In this document: positions 1-12,800 of the stretch, one piece after another
Layout: each line of letters starts with the position of its first letter
Position numbering within the stretch: position 1 is the stretch's first letter
Assembly: GCA_947044405.1 (NCBI GenBank)
Contig: CAMRHE010000507.1
Coordinates: 310,001 to 374,000, forward strand
Reading direction: 5' to 3'
DNA: 64,000 nt
Source of the DNA: Leptodactylus fallax
Taxonomy: Eukaryota > Chordata > Amphibia > Anura > Leptodactylidae
Program-made: the position numbers and the translations under genes
Notes under the pieces: model-generated
What the model was told of the DNA's origin: nothing
What the model saw: only the letters and a program-made list of their open reading frames with translations
Database searches by the model: none

Positions 1-600
1 AATCTCCCAGTAGCTAGGTCCCCAGAAATCCGCCAAACTGTTTCTTTACCCCTGCATGGCAGCCAAAACTCATACAGCACTACATTGGAAATCTGTCACT
101 CCCCCGTCCAGTACTGACCTCCAGGCTCATGTCAAAGATTTCTGTAACCTATAATATTTGACAGCACTTGCACCGGGCCCTATGGTAGCGGGGGGGCCCC
201 TTGGGACAGTGGGGCAGACCTGCATTTACTGTCCCGCTGTTCCAGGCTGTCCCAACTTCAGCGTAGCAGCCTTTGATTCATTTTGGTCCCTCTGGGATAC
301 CTATTGTACACTGCAGGGTCTCTGATCTCCCCTCCCTCCCCTATTGCTCCCATCCTGTTTTCCCTTGTTCGTCATCCAATCTTACTATCTCTCCTGTGTA
401 GTAGCCAGGGTTGGTAACTGAGTTATAAAGTTATAAAGAGCGTCCCTCACTCTGGAGGACCTGCCCTGTCCTGTATTATATAAACAACCCATTAATGTGA
501 ATAAGCACTGTGTAATGCTTCATTCCCCCTGTGGTGGCGCTGCAGGGAGTCTGAATACTTACTGCTAGGTTTCCTCACAGATGGCAGCTAATCACTGTGG
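1..600. other. non-coding stretch with one MITE fragment
   Basis: I see no gene here. Bases about 160-262 resemble bases about 636-722 (same run of ggccctatggtag followed by a gggg/cccc block and ggctgtcccaactt), so this is probably a broken copy of the hAT-like MITE that follows. The remainder has no recognisable reading frame or element. Confidence 0.5.
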
Positions 601-608
601 GGTATCAG

Positions 609-1302
609 CAGGGATGCTTTAACCATAGGGCCAACTGTACACTTGCACTGGGCCCTATGGTAGTGGGGGCCCCTTTGGACAGCAGGACAGTCCTGCATAT
701 GCTGTTCCAGGCTGTCCCAACTTAAGCTCATCAGTATCCTCAGGACAACAATGAGCTGCATACAATGATGAAGCAGGGAGCCATCCTCTCTTCCCCAGGA
801 GTAATAGTCGTGATTTGATGATGTCACTTACATTGCGCCTTAAGTTCCCTGAAGACTCCGGACCAGAGACAGCAGGGGAGCGAGGAGAGCGGAGTATTAG
901 TGATTTTTTATGTTTGTTTGGTTTCAGAGGGACATAATATTTTGGGGGCAACTGCAGGAGGACTTTAAAATGTGGGGCAGCTGTAGGGGTACAATAAACT
1001 GTGGGGGCAGCTGCAGGGAGACATTAAACTATGGGGACAGTTGGAGGGGGAGGAAATAAACTATGGGGGTAGCTGGAGGGGAACATTATACTGTGGGGGC
1101 AGATGGACAGGGACATTAAACTGTGGGGTTTGCTGGAGGGGGACATTATATTGTATGAGGCCACTAGGGAGGCATTATACTGTGTGAGAGCCACTAAGGG
1201 GGCATTATAATTTGTGCAAATCGGGTATTTCTAAGTGGTGGTGATGGGGGGGCACTTATGAACCCTTTGCACTGGGCCCACCAATGTGTTAAAATGGCTC
1301 TG
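609..1302. mobile_element. hAT-like MITE with 8-bp target duplication
   Basis: The left end begins cagggatgctttaacc. The right end, read on the opposite strand, begins cagagccattttaac. These are imperfect terminal inverted repeats of hAT style. The flanks are ggtatcag (601-608) and ggtatcat (1303-1310), an 8-bp target duplication with one mismatch, and 8 bp is the hAT length. The interior holds short G-rich tandem units (about 955-1215) with a repeated acattaaactgtgggg-type motif and no transposase, so the copy is non-autonomous. Confidence 0.65.
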
Positions 1303-1628
1303 GGTATCATCAGAGGACACTAGCTTTTAAGGTTATTGTCAAATGATTCTTCAAGGAAGTAGGGATCGTCCAAAGCAGATTAATTGTGAAATGTACTTTA
1401 TGTTAGGCTACATATAGTGACATATATATCAGGGTTTCCATATGAATCCCCGTCGGATGTATCATCAGGTTCCTCAGCACATGCAGCGCTATTCTTGCCA
1501 TCAAAATGGATCCTGTACTTTTAGGCTATGTTCACTTCTATGTAAGAGTCTCCACTCGGAGCAGAGTGCACTGTTTTGGGATGGAGGAGGGGAGCAACAC
1601 GCAAAGTGTGCACAGCGTACCATGAAAA

Positions 1629-1675
1629 TTTACAGACCACACTCTCTTTAACATAAAGAGGGTGTGGTCTGTAAA
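1629..1675. repeat. near-perfect hairpin
   Basis: Two 22-base arms (1629-1650 and 1654-1675) are reverse complements apart from one mismatch, with a 3-base loop. Transcribed, this would form a stable stem. It probably marks the centre of a small foldback repeat. No gene is attached to it. Confidence 0.7.
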
Positions 1676-1936
1676 TCCACGCCCCCTTTGAAGATCCTCC
1701 GACAGTTCCTCCTCTCACCCATGGTGGTCACTGTCCCTTACATTAATGTTCCCCTAATGTAAACATTGTCCCCTTGTATTAAAGGAGTTATCCACTTTTC
1801 TAATATTGAAGACCTTCAATGGGACAGCAGTGCAGTATCTAAACCCACCGCTACACATCATATGGCTCCTGGCATGTTAGCATTACAAGTAACCACACTG
1901 TTCTGGAACAGCTGATCTACAGAAGTCCTAATGTCC

Positions 1937-2993
1937 CACACAGTATAATGTCCCCATCACCTCCCTCCATACAGTATAATGGCCCCATCACTGAACCAAC
2001 ACAATATAATGTCCCTATTACTGCCCACACACAGTACAATGTCTCCCATCACTGCCGCCACACAATATAATGGCCCTATTACTGCCCCCACACAATATAA
2101 TGGCCCCTAACACTGCCCCCACACAATATAATGGCCCCTATCTCTGCCCCCACACAATATAAGGGCCCCCATCACTGCCCCCACACAATATAATGGACCC
2201 CATCACTGCCCCACACAATATAATGGCCCCTATCACTGCCCACACACAATGTAATGTCCCCATCACTGCCCCCACACAATATAATGTCCACAATACTGCC
2301 CACACACAGTAGAATGTCTCTCATCACTGCCGCCACACAATATAATGGCCCCATCACTGCCCTCACACAATATAATGTCCCCTATTTCTGCCCCCACACA
2401 ATATAATGGCCCCTAACACTGCCCCCACACAATATAATGGCCCCTATCTCTGCCCCCACACAATATAATGGCCCCCATCACTGCCCCCACACAATATAAT
2501 GGACCCCATCACTGCCACCCCACAAAATATAATGGCCCCTATCACTGCCCACACACAATGTAATGTCCCCATCACTGCCCCCACACAATATAATGGCCCC
2601 TATCACTGCCCCCACACAATATAATGTCTCCCATCACTGCCCCCACACACTATAATGGCCCCTATCACTGTCTCCACACAATATAATGGCCCCCATCACT
2701 GCCCCCACACAATATAATGGGCCCCATCACTGCCCCCACACAATATAATGGCCCCTATCACTGCCTACACACAATATAATATCCCCATCACTGCCCCCAC
2801 ACAATATAATGGCCCCTATCACTACACCCACACAATATAATGTCCCCCATCACTGCCCCCACACACTATAATGGCCCCTATCACTGTCTCCACACAATAT
2901 AATGGCCCCCATCACTGCCCCCACACAATATAATGGCCCCATCACTGCCCCCACACAATATAATGGCCCCCATCACTGCCCCCACACAGTATA
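1937..2993. repeat. minisatellite, about 30-33 bp unit
   Basis: About 1 kb of head-to-tail copies of a unit reading roughly cacacaatataatggcccc followed by (t)atcactgccccc. Units vary by a few bases and in length. The array ends abruptly near 2993. Small open frames in it are artefacts of the repeat. It lies upstream of the first visible GLYAT-like exon. Confidence 0.9.
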
Positions 2994-2999
2994 AAATTG

Positions 3000-3779
3000 T
3001 GTATGAGTATTGTGTAACTAGTATCCCATGTCTTGAATGAGATGGAAAACTTTCTCCCAGTCTTCAAGCGCAGGTGAAAAGCTCAGTTTCTTCTCCAGAC
3101 CAGAATCAAAGGAGGGGGATGGGTCAGGAGTTGCATCCAGGAGAATGTCTTATATGATAGAAATTGTCCTACATGGAGGAGTCTGCAAAAAAAGAGATAC
3201 AAATGATGATAACAAGCCATGTGAATATATGTACATGTGTTGGTTTCCAGCCCGATAGAGATAGGATTGCTGCAGGAAGTCCCTCTATGCCCCTGGTGTA
3301 TGGGGAAAGCATGTCTGCTCGGAGATGGATTTCAGGCTAGTTGGTGAAATAGTAATAGTGCACTATCTGGCATCCTTCCCAGGAAGTCAGGATGGAGTTC
3401 CAGTTGCAAGTCCTTATTACCCGTAACATGGACCATAGCACTGTCTCTAGAGAGAAGATGTTTGAGGGGAAACCAATGAGCTGGGCAGAGGGACATTGTA
3501 TAATGAGTTAGTATTCGGAAACCGCTGCGGTGATGTCCAGAGATTGGTGTCTGATGGAGCCCTCTGGGGTCTCACTTGCTGAAATGAATGAAGCAGCCTG
3601 TCTGTCTCAAAGCATATGGGAAAGTAGACAGCCAGACTTGTGTAGAAGATTTTTTGATTAAAATTATATGAACGATAAAATATTAATTTGCATTAAAATC
3701 CACGTCCTTTATTATATTTACTTTATTATAGGTAATAACTGAATACAATGTAAATCCGATACGCGTCTCCTTTTTGCAG
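3000..3779. other. non-coding sequence upstream of first visible GLYAT exon
   Basis: This should be intron or 5' sequence of the GLYAT-like gene. I looked for the short first coding exon of this family (about 26 codons, ending in phase 0) and found no candidate with an ATG, an open frame and a matching donor. It is more likely beyond the left edge. Confidence 0.4.
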
Positions 3780-3887
3780 GTGTGCGGGGCTTTGCAATAT
3801 GTGATTAACAAAAATCCTTTTAGACTCCAGGTTCTGGTGGACCAGTGGCCGGACTTTACCTCTGTCTTATGTCGCCCCCCATTGGAA
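3780..3887 (+). CDS. GLYAT-like gene, first visible coding exon (36 codons)
   Basis: The acceptor is a pyrimidine-rich stretch ending tttttgcag; the donor is gtgagt at 3888. Phase is 0 at both ends. It encodes the [14 protein letters not shown].. segment, matching the second coding exon of vertebrate GLYAT genes (V-Y-G-x start, then NPF and a DxWPDF core). A 108-bp length is what the family predicts. Confidence 0.85.
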
Positions 3888-6800
3888 GTGAGTAAAAAAA
3901 CCCGATATATCTAAGGTCAGATGAAGCTTGATGGAGGCCCCTGGGAAACTGCCCTTTATGCCTTCCCTATCATTCATATATGATGAAGTTGTAGTTTGTA
4001 TCCTGGTATTGCAATGAATAAGGATGAACTGCAAAATGAGACTTCGACTGTAGACAATAATTGCTCTGTTTCTGAAAAATCATCCATATTTTTTTTACAT
4101 GTCCCTAAAACAGGTTATCCAGAACCCCATGTGATTTGATACCGATGACCCAGAGGCGTAGCTAGCGGGGGGGCAGAGGGGGAGGCTGCCCCGGGCCCAC
4201 TGATTCTTTGGGGGCCCGCCATCTGCAGACACCGATCTAGTTAAAGCGTCTCCTGCAACTTAGGGTGGGTTCACACCTGCGTTTGAGTCTGTCCGCTGCC
4301 AATCCGAGTGAAAATCTCGGGGAACGGGATCGGCATCGGATACCGACAGGTTAGCGACGCATTGGTTAAAATCCCATTTGTTTGAATGGGTTTTTAAAAC
4401 AATGCGCAGGTGTCCGATTGCACCCTCTGCGCTGCGAATCCTTTTTTTAAGTCGGAAACAAAGTCGGACATGCAGGACTTCGTGTCCGCAGCGCAGAGAG
4501 TGCAATCGGACACCCGCGCATTGCTTTAAAAACCCATTCAAATGAATGGGTTTTTAACCAATTCGTCGCTAACCTGTCGGTATCCGATGCCAATCCCGTT
4601 CCCTGAGATTTTCACTCGCATTGGCAGAGGACGGACTCAAACACAGGTGTGAACCCACCCTTAACTGTATTGTAAACCGCAAGCCAATACAGGATTGCGG
4701 TTTACAAGATGCCGAGACCACAGATGGATGTCTGCTTCTCAGCACGGGCGGCGCGATGATGTCACAACATCGCGCCGCCCGCGCTCAGACACAGACGTCC
4801 TGTGCGTGGACAGGGAGGAAGCAATGGCAGCTCCATTCATCAGCATCGCAAGTAGGTGAGTATGACTTTTTTTTGTGGGTATATTAATAGCATAAGGAGT
4901 GGTTAGGAGGGGGAAATACAGTGGGGAAAAAAAGTATTTAGTCAGCCACCAATTGTGCAAGTTCTCCCACTTAAAAAGATGAGGCCGGCCTGTAATTGTC
5001 ATCATAGGTAGACCTCAACTATGAGAGACAAAATGAGAAAACAAATCCAGAAAATCACATTGTCAGATTTTTAAAGAATTTATTTGCAAATTATGGTGGA
5101 AAATAAGTATTTGGTCACCTACAAACAAGCAAGATTTCTGGCTCTCACAGACCTGTAACTTCTTCTTTAAGAGGCTCCTCTGTCCTCCACTCATTACCTG
5201 TAGTAATGGCTCCTGTTTGACATTGTTATCAGTATAAAAGACACCTGTCCACAACCTCAAACAGTCACACTCCAAACTCCACTATGGTGAAGACCAAAGA
5301 GCTGTGGAAGGACACCAGAAACAAAATGGTAGACCTGCACCAGGCTGGGAAGACTGAATCTGCAATAGGCAAGCAGCTGGGTGTGAAGAAATCAACTGTG
5401 GGAGCAATAATTAGAAAATGGAAGACATACAAGACCACTGATAATCTCCCTCCATCAGGGGCTCCACGCAAGATCTCACCCCGTGGGGTCAAAATGATCA
5501 CAAGAACGGTGAGCAAAAATCCCAGAACCACACGGGCGGACCTAGTGACTGACCTGCAGAAAGCTGGGACTAACGTAACAAAGGCTACCGTCAGTAACAC
5601 ACTACTCCGCCAGGGACTCAGATCCTGCAGTGCCAGACGTGTCCCCCTGCTTAAGCCAGTACATATCTGAAGTTTGCTAGAGAGCATTTGGATGTTCCAG
5701 AAGAGTATTGGGAGAATGTCATATGGTCAGATGAAACCAAAGTAGAACTGTTTAGTAGAAACACAACTCGTGGTGTTTGTAGGAGAGTGAATGCTGAGTT
5801 GTATCCAAAGAACACCATACCTACTGTGAAGCATGGGGGGGGGGGGCAACATCATGCTTTGGGGCTGTTTCTCTGCAAAGGGACCAGGACGACTGATCCG
5901 TGTACATGAAAGAATGAATGGGGCCATGTATCGTGAGATTTTGAGTGCAAACCTCCTTCCATCAGCAAGGGCATTGAAGATGAAACGTGGCTGGGTCTTT
6001 CAGCATGACAATGATCCCAAGCACACCGCCAGGACAACGAAGGAGCGGCTTCGTAAGAAGCATTTCAAGGTCCTGGAGTGGCCTAGCCAGTCTCCAGATC
6101 TCAGCCCCATAGAAAACCTTTGGAGGGAGTTGAAAGTCCGTGTTGCCCAGCGACAGCCCCAAAACATCCCTGCTCTAGAGGAGATCTGCATGCAGGAATG
6201 GGCCAACATACCAGCAACAGTGTGTGCCAACCTTGTGAAGACTTACAGAAAACGTTTGACCTCTGTCATTGCCAACAAAGGATATAGAACAAAGTATTGA
6301 GATGAACTTTTGTTATTGACCAAATACTTATTTTCCACCATAATTTGCAAATAAATCCTTAAAAAATCAGACAATGTGATTTTCTGGATTAGTTTTCTCA
6401 TTTTGTCTCTCATAGTTGAGGTCTACCTATGATGACAATTACAGGCCGGCCTCATCTTTATAAGTGGGAGAACTTGCACAATTGGTCGCTGACTAAATAC
6501 TTTTTTTCCCCACTGTATAACTATACAGGTCATTTATATAAGGGTTATTACAGGGTATTATGAATACAAGGGGGAGGTTATTTATAGAAGAGGCCATTAG
6601 GGGGCATCATTTATATTAGGAAGCATTATGAACATAAGGGGGTGGTCATTGATATAAGGGGTCATTAGAGGTGCATTATTTATGTCAGGGGGAATCAGGG
6701 GCATAATATGAGGGTCAATTAATTTAATTAAAGTGGCACTTGGGCTTTATTAAGACTAAGGCCCCAAGTACCGGGCTGCAGCAATTTCCAAAACTGCAAC

Positions 6801-9800
6801 GGTTTTGGAAATCGCAGTGCGTCTGCTGCACATATTTTTCCGCACTGTGTGGATGGGATTTGCTAGAATGCCACGTTTTTTTTCTGTGGGTTTTCGCCAC
6901 ATGGGGCCCCATCCCATCCCCACTTTGCAGTAAAAAAAGCACAGTGGACATGCTGCGACTTCCAAAACAATCTCAGTTTTGGAAATCGCAGCATGTCAAT
7001 TATACCTATGGAAACGCCAGCGGATTTTCTATAGATTTAATCGAAGCAGAAAGTCCACAGAGGAAACCTCTGCAAACATTCTGTGCAAGGTGCTGCAGGA
7101 AGAACCGCGATGCGTCACCGCAGTTTTTCACAGAACTGTTTTTTGCTGCGGGACACCACGTGGGGCCTTAGCCTTAAGGCGTTTTCCAGCTCATTTTTAT
7201 TGATGATCTATCCTCAGAATAAATCATCAATAAGAGATAAGTGATCCCCCACTGATCAGCTGTATGAAGGGGCTATGGCGCCTGTTTATATCACATGCTG
7301 TCTGTTTATAGTGACCGTGTGATGTCATTCCAGTCTTGTCACCTAGACGTGTATAGGATGAGGCTATAGTTACATTGCATGTCAGCTATGAGATGAATGA
7401 CACTATGTAAACAGAGAAGGGGTCACGGCGCTTACACAGGTACCACGGTTCATTCCAAACAGCTGATCCTCGGGGTCCAGGGTATTGGAACCCCAATAAT
7501 TTTTTTTCCCTTGTTTGTTTTTTTTTTTTTCCCTTTTCAATTAGGAAACACCTGGGGCATTATTAATAAGGGGCAATATTTAAAGGGGGTGCACAAGGAA
7601 GTTATTAATATAAAGATGCACTTGGTGTTATTATTCATTATGGGGGGGTATATTATATATTTTATAATTGGGGGTAGCAGCAGGATGGGGGCTTTGTGTA
7701 GGTGAGGACAATGTGGGTTGGATGACTGGAAAAGTGAGGAGCCAAAGATGTCTGTGTTGCAAACTTTACAGAGACTGGAAGAAGTAGTCATGGCCGTCCA
7801 GATGGAAGAGATGGGGAATGTGAACGATTACTCAGAGATGTCACCAGTAAGTCACTAAATGTTACTGCACTGTATTCACCTACTGTAAATCGTCTGCAGA
7901 GCCCTGTGTAGAGCCGCTACATACCACTATACGCTCACCGTATACTGATAGTATCGGTATACGAACATGTCCAAGTTGGGGGCCCACTTGGACATGTTCG
8001 TCCCCCCTGTGCTGAACCCCTAGCTACGCCTCTGCGATGACCTATTCCTAGGATAGGTCATCAATATCTGATTGATAGGGGTCCGAAACCTGAGACCCCC
8101 ACAAAATCCCATAATCCCCAAAATCTTTAGTTCAGCTGAACATGAGAGGTTTGTCAAATTGACAATGAACTGGCTGATTATGAACTGATTCTCTCATGTT
8201 GAGTTACAACAGATCAAGCACCATTCAGTGTAATAAATCTGGTCTGAGCACTATATACAGAGCAGAGCTATCTGCTTCCTGCTCCATTCTATGTGTAACT
8301 GCTGCTGACAACAGCTGATCGAAAGAGGTGGCGGGTGTCAGATTCCTAAGAGTCACGTGTGCTTAGTGATTCAGATGGTTCGGCTTAAAGCTACAGTTTA
8401 CGGCTACAGTCTGTGGCTTGTTATAGGAAGCAGCCATATTTCTGCAAGAATCAGAAGATTGTACTGTCTATATGGATAAATCTATGCAACATGGTCGCCT
8501 GAGTCCAACCAGTCATCATTACTGGAATCACACCATGGAATCACACAGTAGACGCCAGAGGAGCCGCCAAATGAATCTTATATTTCATGGTAATATTTTA
8601 CTCCAGTAATCCAGAGCGGTTTCCTGCTTTTCCTGTATAATCTCAAATACTACAGTTTCCCTGGTATATCCAGCTCTGCCACCATATTTCTCTGACTATT
8701 TGTAACTCTCCTTCTCCGCAGGAAATGACGGATCCCTCAGATCATTACACCAACACGTATTTCCTCTTCAGTAAAGATCCTCAGGGGTTGTACCAATTCC
8801 TCCAAGACCCCCAAACTGTGAACTGGAAGCAGAACCTACAGATACAAGGTGAGTAAATATGACATCTTTGTGACTATGAGCCTGGTAAGACGACCTCAGA
8901 CTGGCGGGTAGGTTACTTGTATGACTGCAGGAGATATTTTATTAACACATGCAGGTATGTTATGGCATGGAATAAGGCAGCAGAAGCTAAGAACAAGTTG
9001 CATCTTGCTTTTCCTCCATAGCCAGAAATCTGCCTTTGTGGGGAGGGAGACTCCCTCTCCTCCCTCTCCTTCTGTGCACTCTCTAATAATAATAATAATA
9101 ATAATAATAAATTTTATTTATATAGCGCCAACATATTCCGCAGCACTGTACAATTTGTAGGGTTCAAGTACTGACAAAAAAGATACATTGCAAAAAAATA
9201 TTCATTTCACACACTGAGACTGAGGGCCCTGCTCGCAAGAGCTTACAATCTATGAGGTAGAGGGGGTGACACAAGAGCTTACAATCTATGAGGTAGAGGT
9301 GACACAAGAGCTTACAATCTATGAGGTAGAGGGGGTGACACAAGAGCTTACAATCTATGAGGTAGAGGGGGTGACACAAGAGCTTACAATCTATGAGGTA
9401 GAGGTGACACAAGAGCTTACAATCTATGAGGTAGAGGGGGTGACACAAGAGCTTACAATCTATGAGGTAGAGGTGACACAAGAGCTTACAATCTATGAGG
9501 TAGAGGTGACACAAGAGCTTACAATCTATGAGGTAGAGGGGGTGACACAAGAGCTTACAATCTATGAGGTAGAGGGGGTGACACAAGAGCTTACAATCTA
9601 TGAGGTAGAGGTGACACAAGAGCTTACAATCTATGAGGTAGAGGAGGTGACACAAGAGCTTACAATCTATGAGGTAGAGGTGACACAAGAACTTACAATC
9701 TATGAGGTAGAGGGGGTGACACAAGAGTTTACAATCTATGAGGTAGAGGAGGTGACACAAGAGCTTACAATCTATGAGGTAGAGGTGACACAAGAGCTTA

Positions 9801-12800
9801 CAATCTATGAGGTAGAGGGGGTGACACAAGAGGTAGCAGGGGCGGCATCGGAGGTAGCATTGCTTATACAATGGTCAGACAATTCTGTAATAGAGGTTAC
9901 TGTCATTACACATATATAAAGCTGTAGGAGCCGTCACCAGTCGTGTCCTGTAACGTGCAGATGGTGCCTGGACATATAAAGTTAGTCTGATATGGCATCA
10001 TATCCTGTGAGGTAATGCGGGAGCGTGAACAGAGGAGGGTACGTTTTAGGGATTCTAACTACGGAAGGGTTTACATTAGGAGTTGTGATAGGCCTGTCTG
10101 ATAAGATGTGTCTTTAGTTTACGCTTGAAGCTGTGGAAATTGGGGGTTAATCTGATAGTCTGGGATAGAGCATTCCAGAGAAGTGGTGCAACTCGGGAGA
10201 AGTCTTGTATACGAGCGTGGGAGGTTCTGATAATAGAGAATGTTAGTCTTAGGTCATTGAGTGAACAGAGATCACGGGTTGGGCGATAGACAGAGATGAG
10301 GGAGGAAATGTAGGGAGGTGCAGCATTATGGAGAGCCTTGTGGAGGAGGGGGATAAGTTTATATTGTATTCTGTATTGAATAGGCAGCCAATGTAGTGAC
10401 CGGCACAGACCGGAGGCCACGCTGTAGCGTCTAGACTGATAGATGAGCCTGGCCGCCGCATTCAGAATAGATTGTAGAGGGGAGAGTTTAGTAAGGGGAA
10501 GACCGATTAGTAAGGAGTTACAGTAGTCAAGGCGAGAGTGAATCAGGGCAACAATAAGTTTCTTTAGTGTATCTCTGGTAAGGAAAGGGCGGATTCTGGA
10601 GATGTCTATCTTCAGTACTGTTGCACTATAACTCAAGCCCGTAGTTATGGCCCCTATCCATTGGACTGAGGATAATGAGCAGATCACATAGAAATTTCCA
10701 GATTGTGGAAGTAGACAGTACACTACAATCAGATACAATATACTGTGGTAGACCATGCAGACAAAGATGTGTTTGCAGGAGCGCCTGAGGCAGCTTTTTT
10801 TTTTTTTACTCCAACAGGTAGCGGACAATATTTTATTCACTGATCCCCACTCATGTCCAGTTCAGCCTCAACTTCTTCCTCCAGAGGGCGCTGCAGCGTT
10901 CTTTAGTGTTCTTATGGAGGCAGAAGCGGAGACCAGACAGGACATGATCTGAGATCAGTGAGTAAAACATTAGCTGCTATCTGTTGAAATAATCAAATAG
11001 GTAGCAGCCTAACTTGTGCAGCACCAAGGGAGGTGAGTAAAAACAACAAACAGTTATACTTACCTCTTTGGGCATCCTCTTCCGACCTCTGGATGATAAC
11101 CTGAGGTCAGTCACATGCCTCAGCAGTCATGTGGGACGTGTTAACATCATATGATTGGACCACAGTAGTGATCCTGGGGAGCTTGACATATGCTAGAGGC
11201 CTGAAGAAGACACCTGCGGACTGTGAGGTGAGTTTAACTGGTTGTTATTTTTACTCATCTTCTTGGTCTTCCACATATTATACTCTGGTGTCTCAAGAGA
11301 CTCCAAAATATAATAGTGGTTTGTAGGTGATGAACCTTAAATGTTTTGGATTCAGCTGGGCAATATTATGTGGGGGGCCTAAAAAGGGACAATATACTGT
11401 GTGGGGGCATAAAGAAAAGGGCAATATTATGTGTAGAGGCCTAAAAAAGAAGAATATACTGTGTAGGAAAAAACAAAGAAGTTATATTATGTGCTGTGGC
11501 TTAAAAAGGGACAATATATTGTGTGGGAGCCGGTAAAGGGGGCAATATACAGTGTGGGGGCGAATAAAGGGGGCAATATACTGTGGGAGTCTCTAAAAAG
11601 GGGGGTATTATAATGTGTTGGGTCCAGTAAAGGGGGAGTTATACTTTGTGGGGGCCAGTAAAAGGGGTGTTATATTGTGTGAGGGCCAGTAAAGGAGGAA
11701 GTATATTGTGGGGGTCAGTAAAGGGGGTTTTATGCTGTGTGGGGGCTAGTAAAGCGGGTGTTATATTGTGTATGAGCCAATAAAGGGGGTAATATACTGT
11801 GGGGACCAGTATGAGGGTATTATGTTGTGTTGGGGTCAACAAAGGGGGCATTATACTGTGTGTGGGTCAAATAAGTTTTGTTCTGCAAATGGGGGGCATG
11901 GACTAAAATTTAAATTAGTTCACCTCTGGCAGCAGAGAGGCAAAATTCACCGCTGTATGCACGGCCACATCTGCCATGAGGCGAGGTGAGTATCTTGAAT
12001 CATACGGCGGATTGCAGAGTCCCTGTGTGAGAAGCAGGCAAATACACCACACTTGCCCATGTTTGACAACCTGTATATCCTGAACGAGTACCATTGTATA
12101 TAGTTGCACAATGTATGCTGAATACATTATATTGTATGGACTAATACCCGCAGTATTGCCCTTTGGCCACAAGATGCCACTGTTTCCCCCATGCTGTTCC
12201 TCCACAGACTTTGTTAGATACTTGTTGGTAGGAGGAAGTGCTTCACAGGAAGCTCTGATGTAGCCATGTTAGTTAGTTAGTCTCCAAGCATCTGTGAAAG
12301 GCAGAGATGCTGGCATAGTATCTGTCACCATCAGCTCTGGAGAACGTTATGCCAGAACCAAGAACAGCTCTGTGTGAACAGACACGATCTCTTCTACACT
12401 CCTCACCTTAGATGGGAGAAGATCGCGCAGGAGAGTGCTGCTGGGGAGCAATGAAAGCCGGGCATCGTGAGGAGCCGCATCAGGAACTGCGACTGAACAT
12501 ATGACAGTCCAGAGGCAGTGCTGCTCGCTGTGGAGGAGACCTTGCATCATCAGAAGCTGTTTCAGCCGGAAAGGTCCATGACCTGGTTCGGTAAGCCTGA
12601 GCTCGGGTCTGCCACGTGGAGGTGGTCTACAACGTGCACGCAACAAGAGTTAGCTTTGGCGCCAAAGTGTAGTATTAGGGTGTTAGCACTTTCTATTGAC
12701 ACTCAGTTCGGCCTGTTGCTATTAGTTAAAGGCAGCAGCAGTTAATTATTGTTTGCATTATTAAGGACTTTGGAGTCTTCACCTGTTGCAACCTAACCTC

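Larger units (their letters stand above)
4151..8034. mobile_element. 3.9 kb hAT-like DNA element, non-autonomous
   Basis: The ends are inverted: cagaggcgtagctagcgggg at 4151 and, reading inward from 8034 on the other strand, cagaggcgtagctaggggtt. The flanks cgatgacc (4143-4150) and cgatgacc (8035-8042) form a perfect 8-bp target duplication, as expected for hAT. I find no hAT transposase. The body is a patchwork holding a foldback MITE (4260-4665), a complete Tc1 transposon (4919-6515), another MITE (6756-7171) and one exon-like stretch (about 7751-7829). It sits in a GLYAT intron and interrupts an older dispersed repeat that carries a gttatcc motif and continues at 8043. Confidence 0.8.
9087..10640 (-). 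mobile_element. 3' fragment of an L2/CR1-type LINE
   Basis: On the - strand the C-terminal part of a LINE ORF2 runs from about 10640 to 10076 and is followed by a 3' UTR that ends in an ata/tta microsatellite (9087-9112), as in L2/CR1-group elements. The coding part has the well-known block [45 protein letters not shown] and APLLWNALS. The reverse transcriptase core is missing, so the copy is 5'-truncated. The 3' UTR has been expanded by a minisatellite (separate entry). Confidence 0.8.

Noticed and set aside
1937..2993. CRISPR-like appearance of regular repeats
   Set aside because: Units are contiguous with no unique spacers, in a clearly eukaryotic context. The same holds for the arrays at 9238, 16335, 19089 and 62735.
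3037..3075. Candidate first GLYAT exon (LNEMENFLPVFK-like before gcag|gtgaaa)
   Set aside because: The phase at the donor would be 2 while the next exon needs 0, and a TAA precedes it in frame without an ATG.
9164..9919. Open frames of 235 (-) and 217 (+) codons with a repeating peptide
   Set aside because: Both are translations of a 33/36-bp tandem repeat that has no stop in these frames. No start context, splice sites or family similarity.
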